7,462 nucleotides of DNA from an uncultured Ilumatobacter sp. (lineage in GTDB: Bacteria > Actinomycetota > Acidimicrobiia > Acidimicrobiales > Ilumatobacteraceae). The notes beneath the pieces were generated by a model. It did not search any database. It worked only from the letters and a program-made list of their open reading frames with translations, and was not told the DNA's origin. This document shows, piece after piece, positions 1 through 5,139 of this stretch (positions within the stretch are counted from its first letter, which is position 1; every line of letters begins with the position of its first letter). A program made the position numbers and the translations under genes. The stretch lies in contig CALICC010000388.1 of the NCBI GenBank assembly GCA_938049325.1, forward strand, positions 1 to 7,462, given 5' to 3'.

Positions 1-89
1 TGGCCGTCGGTTTCGTCGGTCGCCCACACCGCGAGTTGGGCCCCGTCGTCGCACTCGATGATGCGGTGCGTTCCGAAGCCGGTTCCCAT
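1..89 (-). CDS. 5' end of a possible alpha/beta-hydrolase-like gene, cut by the left edge
   Basis: Reading leftwards from an ATG at 89-87, 29 codons stay open to the edge, beginning MGTGFGTHRIIECDDGAQLA. About 24 of the 29 third positions are G or C, as in the real genes here. The strand-then-DDGAQLAVW pattern resembles the N-terminus of many alpha/beta hydrolases (a first beta strand, 'DG..L', a second strand), but the nucleophile elbow would lie outside the window, so the family is a guess. An in-frame GTG at 101-99 would add four residues (MSTA). The gene is divergent from the dioxygenase operon and shares its upstream region of about 100 bp. A minus-strand TAGTGT ends eight bases before the ATG, so a leaderless start is possible. 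Confidence 0.45.
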   Translation of the reverse strand, partial: MGTGFGTHRIIECDDGAQLAVWATDETDG

Positions 90-96
90 GGCCGTC

Positions 97-107
97 GACA
101 CTATGTC
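97..107. promoter_or_regulatory. Small dyad GACA-CTA-TGTC at the possible minus-strand -10
   Basis: GACACTATGTC has perfect 4-bp arms around a 3-bp centre. It overlaps the TAGTGT that could be the -10 of the leftward gene. It could be half of an operator system for the nearby TetR regulator, but an 11-bp dyad this short also arises by chance. Confidence 0.2.
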
Positions 108-162
108 CGAGCGGCGAACAGCCACCGTGTCGCCGCCGCGAAAGCGGTGACAGTCTGCTCGG

Positions 163-198
163 TTGACACGGTGTAAGTCGCGCGCTTAATCTGTTGCG
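163..198 (+). promoter_or_regulatory. Promoter of the dioxygenase-tetR-fadA5 operon, probably leaderless
   Basis: A perfect TTGACA (-35) lies at 163-168 and TAATCT (fits the actinobacterial TANNNT -10) at 187-192, with an 18-bp spacer. CTTAAT at 185-190 with a 16-bp spacer is an alternative reading. Transcription would begin about 6-7 bases after the -10, which is the A of the ATG at 199. No Shine-Dalgarno sequence lies in 185-198, consistent with a leaderless mRNA, a common arrangement in Actinobacteria. The -35 is embedded in an imperfect dyad at 164-176 (ACAC and GTGT arms around G170, one mismatch further out), a possible operator. Confidence 0.5.
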
Positions 199-1059
199 AT
201 GACGATGACCGAAACCGACCGCATCTCGATTCGCCCGCTCGACGCGCCGCTCGGTGCTGAAGTGATCGGCGACCTTTCGACCGATCCGTCGGGCGCCGAC
301 ATCTTCCGGATCATCGAGGCCTTTCGCGACCACCACGTGCTGGTCATCAAAGAACAACCGATCTCGGATCAACGTCTCCTCGACATCGCGGCATGGTTCG
401 GTCCGCAGTTCGTCGCCGGCGACATCCCGGTGCTCGGTACCGACGAGCAGGGCGAAGTCACCGTGCTCTCGAACCGCGACGACAAGGGCGTCGGGAGCCG
501 AGTCGCGCTGCCGTTCCACAGTGACTTCCAGTTCTTGCCCGTCCCACTCAAGGGCGCCGCGCTCCACGCGGTGGAGGTGCCGCCGGTCGAAGCGGGTGGC
601 ATCACCTCGTGGTCAAATCTGCACACCGCCCTCGACGAGCTGGATCCTGAGCTCCGGGCCAAGATCGAGGGGGTCAACGGCATCGGCATCAATCCGTATG
701 CCGGCAACATGGAGGGCGCCGGATACACGGGCAGCGGGCAGAAGTACACCTCCGAGACCGTCCCCGACTTCCCCCATCCGTTGATCCGCACGCATCCTGA
801 AACCGGACGTGAGTGCCTGTACTTCTCGATGTTCGTCCACAAACTCGACGGTCTGGCCGATCCAAGCGAGGAGGCCGAGATCCTCACCGCATTGCGCGAC
901 CACGTCGACCAGGACCGCTTCTACTACCACCACGAGTGGAACACCGGCGACACGATCATCTGGGACAACCGGTGCACGAATCACAAGCGCTCCGACTTCG
1001 ACCAGTCGTATGACCGCGAGGTCCATCGCGTCCAGATCGCCGGCACGCGACCCTTCTGA
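199..1059 (+). CDS. TauD/TfdA-family Fe(II)/2-oxoglutarate-dependent dioxygenase
   Basis: A 286-residue cytosolic non-haem iron oxygenase of the TauD/TfdA family, which couples oxidative decarboxylation of 2-oxoglutarate to hydroxylation of a substrate, often releasing sulfite, sulfate or glyoxylate. The facial triad is complete: His107 and Asp109 in PFHSD, and His262 in WDNRCTNHKR. Arg277 in VHRVQIAG is the expected 2-oxoglutarate carboxylate ligand, 15 residues after the distal His as in TauD, and Thr136 in GGITSW is at the usual second contact. Length is normal. The taurine-contact Asn of E. coli TauD, four residues before the first iron His, is Ala103 here, so taurine is unlikely as substrate. 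It is first in an operon with tetR and fadA5, suggesting work on a steroid-linked or sulfated/ether compound; that is inference. A second ATG at 205 is possible, but 199 suits the promoter. Family sure, substrate unknown. Confidence 0.95.
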   Translation: MTMTETDRISIRPLDAPLGAEVIGDLSTDPSGADIFRIIEAFRDHHVLVIKEQPISDQRLLDIAAWFGPQFVAGDIPVLGTDEQGEVTVLSNRDDKGVGSRVALPFHSDFQFLPVPLKGAALHAVEVPPVEAGGITSWSNLHTALDELDPELRAKIEGVNGIGINPYAGNMEGAGYTGSGQKYTSETVPDFPHPLIRTHPETGRECLYFSMFVHKLDGLADPSEEAEILTALRDHVDQDRFYYHHEWNTGDTIIWDNRCTNHKRSDFDQSYDREVHRVQIAGTRPF

Positions 1060-1071
1060 GCCGGCGGCATC

Positions 1072-1650
1072 ATGAGTACCGACCAATTGCTGCTCACTGC
1101 GGCCGCTGACCTCGTTGCCGAGCACGGCGTCGACGATGTCACCGTTGGCGAGATCACTCGCGCGGCTGGCCAGCGCAACGGCGCCGCAGTGCACTATCAC
1201 TTCGGTGGTCGCGACGGATTGCTCGATGCGATCGTGCGCGAACATCACGAACTTCTGGATGCGGCGCGCGCCGAGCGCCTTCGCGTCCTCGACGCATCCG
1301 ACGACGTCGGCATCCGCGACTACGTCGAGGTCATCGTCGAGCCGATGGTGGCGTTTTTGGCGACCAACCGCGGTCGTGCATTCCTGCGCATTCAGGCCGA
1401 TCGATTCCTGGACGACAGGTCTGGCCCGATGGCGGCGTCGATGTCCGACATCGCGGGCCGCCTGGCACAGGTCATGCCCGCAGCCGATGCCGCGATGCGA
1501 ACCGAGCGGACGTTGTTGACCACACTGTTGATCAACGTCCGACTCGGCCGAGCCGCCGCGGACGGTCAACCAGAACCAGAACAGATCGCAACGCTCTCGA
1601 GCACACTCGTCGCCGCAGTCGCCGCCGTGCTCACCGGAAAGGAAACATGA
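1072..1650 (+). CDS. TetR-family transcriptional regulator
   Basis: A 192-residue TetR-type repressor. Helix 1 is near residues 5-18, helix 2 at 24-33 (TVGEITRAAG) and the recognition helix at about 35-44, containing the family signature HYHFGGRDGLLDAI. The C-terminal ligand domain (60-190) is all-helical, Ala/Leu/Arg-rich and not assignable to a ligand class. The N-terminal arm before helix 1 is very short; no earlier ATG is possible because the upstream gene's stop is in the same frame. It does not look like KstR or KstR2 as I know them: the recognition region differs (RNGAAVHYHF). It starts 12 bp after the dioxygenase, preceded by a weak GGCGG, and its stop overlaps the thiolase start, so it is transcribed with what it probably controls. 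The inverted repeats at 97-107, 164-176 and 4130-4166 are candidate targets. Confidence 0.95.
   Translation: MSTDQLLLTAAADLVAEHGVDDVTVGEITRAAGQRNGAAVHYHFGGRDGLLDAIVREHHELLDAARAERLRVLDASDDVGIRDYVEVIVEPMVAFLATNRGRAFLRIQADRFLDDRSGPMAASMSDIAGRLAQVMPAADAAMRTERTLLTTLLINVRLGRAAADGQPEPEQIATLSSTLVAAVAAVLTGKET
1636..1645 (+). promoter_or_regulatory. Shine-Dalgarno region deciding the fadA5 start
   Basis: GGAAAGGAAA inside the end of tetR is the strongest purine-rich tract before the thiolase. Two ATGs follow, at 1647 and 1653. AGGA at 1640-1643 is 3 bases from the first and 9 from the second. The second gives MGNPVIVEA, matching the usual thiolase N-terminus, so 1653 may be the true start; 1647 gives the classic ATGA overlap. 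Confidence 0.55.
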
Positions 1651-2840
1651 CCATGGGGAATCCCGTCATCGTCGAGGCTGGGCGCACATCGCTCCAGAAG
1701 CGCAACAAGGCCTTTGCCGACGTGCATGCTGCACATCTCCTCGGACACGTACAGCGTGGTGTCGTGGAGCGCGCCGGCATCGATCCGTCGATCGTCGGCC
1801 AGATCGTTGGCGGGTGTGTCACCCAGGCCGGCGAGCAGGCGAGCAACGTCACGCGTACCGCGTGGTTGGCGCAGGAGTTTCCGTACGAGGTCGCGGCCAC
1901 GACGATCGACTGCCAGTGCGGTTCGTCGCAGCAGGCCAACCACATGGTGAACAACCTCATCGCGGCGGGCGCGATCGACGTCGGGCTTGCCACGGGCGTC
2001 GAGCACATGAGCAAGGTCTTCCTCGGCGACAACGTGCCGCGCACCGGCACGACGCTCGAAGACATGGTCTTCCCGAACGGCAGCTCGAAGCCCGACGAGT
2101 TCCCGTGGGACATGCCCGATCAGTTCGGTGCGGCGCAGCGGATCGCGGAGAACCGCGGGATCACTCGCGAGGAGGTCGACCAGCTCGGCATGATGTCGCA
2201 GCAGAAGGCGATTCGGGCAACCGAAGAAGGTCGCTTCGAGCGCGAGATCGTTCCGGTCGACGTGGTCGACGCCGACGGCAACACCACCACGGTCACGACC
2301 GACGGTGGACTGCGCGAGACGACGATGGAGTCGCTCGCCAACCTGAACCCCGTGTTGCCTGGCACGATCCACACCGCTGGCAACAGCTCACAGATCACCG
2401 ATGGAGCCGCCGCCGTGCTCTGGATGGACGAAGATCGCGCAGCCGCCGAAGGCCTCACGCCACGAGCGCGGATCGTGGCGCAGGCGCTCGTCGGTTCCGA
2501 CCCGTATTACCACCTCGACGGCCCGATCGACTCGACGCGCAAGGTCATGGAGATGTCGGGGATGACGCTCGACGACATGGACATCGTCGAGATCAACGAA
2601 GCGTTCGCGTCGGTAGTGCTGTCGTGGGCCAAGGTCAACGAGGTCAGCGACGACGACCTGATGAACAAGGTCAACGTGAACGGTGGCGCGATCGCGCTCG
2701 GTCACCCGGTCGGTGCCACAGGAGCCCGCCTGATCACGACGGCGTTGCATGAGCTCGAGCGGGCCGACAAGGAATTCGCCCTCATCACCATGTGCTGTGG
2801 CGGCGCAGTGTCGACCGCCAGCATCATCCAGCGCGTCTGA
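1647..2840 (+). CDS. fadA5: FadA5-like steroid side-chain 3-ketoacyl-CoA thiolase
   Basis: A 397-residue thiolase (395 from the alternative ATG at 1653). It splits a 3-ketoacyl-CoA with CoA. M. tuberculosis FadA5 acts on the cholesterol side chain, releasing acetyl-CoA from the 3,22-dioxochol-4-en-24-oyl-CoA intermediate. The nucleophile is Cys91 in DCQCGSSQQANH, the FadA5-type variant of the usual CxSGxQ box. The other catalytic residues are His353 in GHPVG and Cys383 in MCCGGA, and NEAFAS is also present. Long stretches such as GLTPRARIVAQALVG, YYHLDGP and DIVEINEAFASVVLSWA agree with FadA5 as I know it. Two oddities: Cys384 directly after the catalytic Cys383, where Mtb FadA5 has Ala, and a few extra residues near 335-342 before KVNVNGG. 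Translationally coupled to tetR, third in the operon, and followed at once by a repeat region. Confidence 0.93.
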   Translation: MTMGNPVIVEAGRTSLQKRNKAFADVHAAHLLGHVQRGVVERAGIDPSIVGQIVGGCVTQAGEQASNVTRTAWLAQEFPYEVAATTIDCQCGSSQQANHMVNNLIAAGAIDVGLATGVEHMSKVFLGDNVPRTGTTLEDMVFPNGSSKPDEFPWDMPDQFGAAQRIAENRGITREEVDQLGMMSQQKAIRATEEGRFEREIVPVDVVDADGNTTTVTTDGGLRETTMESLANLNPVLPGTIHTAGNSSQITDGAAAVLWMDEDRAAAEGLTPRARIVAQALVGSDPYYHLDGPIDSTRKVMEMSGMTLDDMDIVEINEAFASVVLSWAKVNEVSDDDLMNKVNVNGGAIALGHPVGATGARLITTALHELERADKEFALITMCCGGAVSTASIIQRV

Positions 2841-2931
2841 CCCTGGGTCCTTTTGGTTCCGGCACCCGCGCTACCCAGTCGGTGGTTCCTCTCGGTCCCT
2901 GGGTCCTTTTGGTTCCGGCACCACCGCTACC
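2841..2931 (+). repeat. Two copies of a 35-bp repeat, 56 bp apart, with hairpin potential
   Basis: Copies lie at 2841-2875 and 2897-2931 and differ at two positions (2867 and 2869 against 2923 and 2925); the first 26 bases are identical. A 21-bp unrelated linker separates them. Each can fold around a TTTT loop (2843-2862 and 2899-2918): seven pairs, two of them G-U, and one T-T mismatch. The G-U pairs become A-C in the opposite strand, so the fold favours RNA read rightwards, that is fadA5 mRNA. ACCCAG at 2873-2878 can also pair with CTGGGT in either copy. The element starts right after the fadA5 stop and sits between convergent genes. There is no T tract after the stem, so it is not a classical intrinsic terminator. 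It could be a 3'-end processing or termination element, or a family of interspersed REP-like repeats. Confidence 0.85.
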
Positions 2932-2949
2932 GAATGGTGAACTCGGACG

Positions 2950-4128
2950 TCAGCGGGCGCGAGCGAGACCGAGACCCGCGGTTGCCACGAGCTCGCGTTG
3001 GATCTCGTTGACGCCGCCGCCGAATGTGTTGATCTGAGCAGCGCGGTTGGCGCGCTCGAGTTCGCCGTGCAGGAATGCGCCGGGAGAACCTTGGCGAAGG
3101 TGCGACACCGGCCCCAGGATGCCCTGCAGGATGCGGTAGACGTCGATGACCTGCTCGGTACCGAACACCTTGACGCTCGACGCTTCGGCTGGCCCCAGCG
3201 TGTTGTCGGCCACTGCATTGACGAGTCGCCACGTCATGAGGCGCACGGCCGTGAGGATCGCGGTGCACTTCGCGAGGTCGGCACGGACCCACGACACGTC
3301 GATCATCGGAATGCCGCCAGGCGTCGATTCGGTCGTACGACACCACTCGGTGACGTCGTCAAGCAGTCGTTCGGTGAGCCCTGACAGCGCAGCGAGTCCG
3401 ACGCGCTCGTGGTTGAGCTGCATGGTGATCAGCTTCCAACCCGTGTTGATCTCGCCAACGACGTTGTAGGCCGGCACCCGGACGTCGTTGTAGTAGGTGG
3501 ACGTGGTGTGGTGGTCGCCAACGGTGATCAGCGGCGTCCACTCGAACCCGGGCGAGTCAGTCGGCACGATGATGATGCTGATGCCCTTGTGCTTCGGTGC
3601 GTCAGGATCGGTGCGGCAGGCGAGCCAGATGTAGTCGGCTTGGTTGGCGCCGGAGGTGTAGACCTTCGAGCCGTTGATCACGAACTCGTCGCCGTCTTGC
3701 ACCGCAGTGGTGGCGAGGCTCGCGAGGTCGGTGCCAGCCTGTGGTTCGGTGTAGCCGATCGCGAAGTTGATCTCGCCAGCGAGGATCCCCGGGAGGTATT
3801 CCTTCTTCTGGACGTCGGTGCCGTGGGCCATCAGCGCGGGGCCGACGGTGTTGACTGTGACGAACGGGAACGGAGCGTGGGCGCGCTGGATTTCATCGAA
3901 CATGATGAATTGATCGGTGGCCGGACGGCCCTGACCGCCGTACTCCTCGGGCCACGCGAGGCCGAGCCAACCGTCGTCGCCGATCTGGCGAACAATGCGT
4001 CGGAACGCGTCGCCTTCCGCGCCCGGGGTACCGAGCTCGGTCCGGACTTCGGGGGTCAGCAAATTCGCGAAGTACGCCCGCAGCTCGGCTCGCAGGGCCT
4101 TCTGTTCGTCAGTTTCGGCCAAATGCAC
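2950..4128 (-). CDS. FadE26/FadE29-type steroid acyl-CoA dehydrogenase subunit
   Basis: From GTG at 4128-4126 this gives 392 residues (MHLAETDEQKALRAELRAYF), the usual length and start for the family; the frame stays open to 4272, but that extension is Ala/Arg/Ser-rich and overlaps the opposite gene. It is a flavin acyl-CoA dehydrogenase, expected to introduce a 2,3-double bond into a steroid side-chain CoA thioester. Visible motifs are GWLGLAWPEEYGGQG (53-67), the FAD-contacting YTEPQAGTDLAS (126-137), TSG (158-160) and FGGGVNEIQRE near the C-terminus. Glu241 in LNHERVGL is the helix-G catalytic base. In mycobacteria this subunit type carries the active site of an alpha2beta2 enzyme, with a partner lacking the Glu. 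No such partner lies next to it here. It is divergent from the SDR operon and convergent with fadA5. Class confident; FadE26 versus FadE29 undecided. Confidence 0.9.
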   Translation of the reverse strand: MHLAETDEQKALRAELRAYFANLLTPEVRTELGTPGAEGDAFRRIVRQIGDDGWLGLAWPEEYGGQGRPATDQFIMFDEIQRAHAPFPFVTVNTVGPALMAHGTDVQKKEYLPGILAGEINFAIGYTEPQAGTDLASLATTAVQDGDEFVINGSKVYTSGANQADYIWLACRTDPDAPKHKGISIIIVPTDSPGFEWTPLITVGDHHTTSTYYNDVRVPAYNVVGEINTGWKLITMQLNHERVGLAALSGLTERLLDDVTEWCRTTESTPGGIPMIDVSWVRADLAKCTAILTAVRLMTWRLVNAVADNTLGPAEASSVKVFGTEQVIDVYRILQGILGPVSHLRQGSPGAFLHGELERANRAAQINTFGGGVNEIQRELVATAGLGLARAR

Positions 4129-4177
4129 GACTGTGACAGTATCTCTTTCTGACGCTGATTCAGAAACGGAGCGAGGA
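4129..4177. promoter_or_regulatory. Divergent promoter/operator region with two inverted repeats
   Basis: This 49-bp gap serves both the minus-strand dehydrogenase and the plus-strand SDR operon. The first repeat is ACTGT-G-ACAGT at 4130-4140, a perfect 11-bp palindrome. The second is TTTCTGA-N7-TCAGAAA, perfect 7-bp arms at 4146-4152 and 4160-4166, with a nested CTGA-T-TCAG at 4155-4163. The centres, 4135 and 4156, are 21 bp or about two helical turns apart, suiting two repressor dimers on one face. On the minus strand, TACTGT (4141-4136) fits a TANNNT -10 seven bases before the GTG, implying a leaderless message whose -10 lies inside the first palindrome. On the plus strand, GTGACA (4133-4138) could be a -35 with a poor -10 (CTGATT, 4155-4160). 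GGAG at 4168-4171 is the SDR ribosome site, six bases from its ATG. Neither palindrome looks like a KstR or KstR2 box. Confidence 0.6.
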
Positions 4178-5086
4178 ATGAATTTTCTTGAAGACAAGGT
4201 CGTCGCGGTCACCGGAGCAGGTCGCGGAATCGGTCGTTCGATCGCCCTCGACGCCGCCGCGGCGGGTGCCAAGGTGGTCGTTGCCGACTACGGCGTCGGC
4301 ATGGACGGCTCAGAACCGTCGTCCGATGTTGCCGACGCAGTCGTGGCCGAGATCAAGGCGGCTGGCGGTGAAGCCATTGCCGCAGCGAGCGACGTGGGCA
4401 CGATGTCGGGCGGCCAATCGGTCGTCGAGGCGGCGATGGACGCCTACGGACGCATCGACGGTGCCGTGTGTGTGGCCGGCATTTTGCGCGAGCGGATGCT
4501 CTTCAACATGAGCGAAGAAGAATTCGACGACGTCATTCGAGTACACCTCAAAGGCACCTTCACCGTCTACAAGAGTGCGGCTGCGATCATGCGCAAGCAG
4601 GACGGTGGCGGCTCGCTGATCGGCTTCACATCGGGAGTCTGGGCGCTCGGTTCGGTCGCACAAGCCAACTACTCGGCGGCCAAGGGCGGCATCGTCAGCC
4701 TCACCTATTCTGCGGCTGTCGGCCTCGAGCGCTACGGGGTTCGTGCCAACGCGATCGCACCGGTGGCGCGTACGCGCATGAGTGAGAACGTGCCGATGAC
4801 TCTGGCCGAGAACGGCGACCCCGAAGACATCTCTCCGATGGCCGTCTATCTGCTGTCCGACAAGTCCAAGCACATCACCGGCCAGGTCTATTCGGTGGTC
4901 GGCAACAAGATTGCGGTCTGGGGTCAGCCGAAGGAGCTGCGTGCGATGTACAACGACGAGCGGTGGACCCCTGAGGTGATCGACGAGAAGTTGATGGCCA
5001 CGGTGAAGTTCGAACGGCTTCCCTTCCTCGACATGGTCGATGAGATGAAGCGCGCAGCCGCTGCCAAAGAGACACCCAACGCCTGA
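4178..5086 (+). CDS. MFE-2/Hsd4A-like short-chain dehydrogenase
   Basis: A 302-residue NAD(P)-dependent oxidoreductase starting MNFLEDKVVAVTGAGRGIG, six bases after GGAG. The frame is open further upstream, but that part lies antisense to the dehydrogenase and has no homology look. Cofactor motif TGAGRGIG is at 12-19; Asp37 at the end of the second strand favours NAD. Ser152, Tyr165 and Lys169 (YSAAK) complete the catalytic set. The pattern from VVVADYG through VVAEIKAAGGEA to LKGTF is that of the dehydrogenase domain of peroxisomal-type multifunctional enzyme 2 and of actinobacterial Hsd4A-like proteins. A 3-hydroxyacyl-CoA or hydroxysteroid dehydrogenase role in side-chain beta-oxidation is therefore likely. 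Oddities: the structural NNAG is replaced by CVAG (98-101), and an extra C-terminal part of about 60 residues carries no hydratase or sterol-carrier domain. It leads the SDR-fadE30-ipdF-P450 operon. Confidence 0.9.
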   Translation: MNFLEDKVVAVTGAGRGIGRSIALDAAAAGAKVVVADYGVGMDGSEPSSDVADAVVAEIKAAGGEAIAAASDVGTMSGGQSVVEAAMDAYGRIDGAVCVAGILRERMLFNMSEEEFDDVIRVHLKGTFTVYKSAAAIMRKQDGGGSLIGFTSGVWALGSVAQANYSAAKGGIVSLTYSAAVGLERYGVRANAIAPVARTRMSENVPMTLAENGDPEDISPMAVYLLSDKSKHITGQVYSVVGNKIAVWGQPKELRAMYNDERWTPEVIDEKLMATVKFERLPFLDMVDEMKRAAAAKETPNA

Positions 5087-5107
5087 GGCGCAGTGGCGTC
5101 CATACCA

Positions 5108-5133
5108 GTGACCGGACCAAACCGTGATCGGAC
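5108..5133 (+). promoter_or_regulatory. Direct repeat GTGAYCGGAC before fadE30
   Basis: GTGACCGGAC at 5108-5117 and GTGATCGGAC at 5124-5133 match at 9 of 10 positions, 16 bp apart, in the 53-bp gap between the SDR and fadE30. The second copy ends six bases before the fadE30 ATG and contains its only weak ribosome-site candidate. This may be a regulator site for an internal promoter, or chance in GC-rich sequence. Confidence 0.25.
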
Positions 5134-5139
5134 GGATCG

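Noticed and set aside
199..1059. Specific call of taurine dioxygenase (tauD)
   Set aside because: The family triad is present, but the taurine-contact Asn position four residues before the first iron His is Ala103, and there are no sulfonate transport genes in view.
613..1569. 318-codon open frame on the minus strand across the dioxygenase and tetR genes
   Set aside because: It crosses two well-supported plus-strand genes, its sequence has no family look, and long antisense frames are expected in GC-rich coding DNA.
1072..1650. Calling the regulator KstR or KstR2
   Set aside because: Its recognition helix and N-terminus differ from both as I know them, and no matching operator is visible in the intergenic gaps.
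2841..2931. CRISPR array or Rho-independent terminator
   Set aside because: There are only two repeat copies and no T tract after the stems, so neither class fits as such; kept as a hairpin-forming repeat.
3995..4177. Upstream extension of the SDR at 4178
   Set aside because: It is antisense to the dehydrogenase and lacks a Rossmann-fold start; ATG 4178 has a good ribosome site and opens directly into the cofactor-binding strand.
4129..4272. N-terminal extension of the minus-strand acyl-CoA dehydrogenase to an ATG at 4272
   Set aside because: It would overlap the SDR coding region, is Ala/Arg/Ser-rich, and the GTG at 4128 gives the normal family start.
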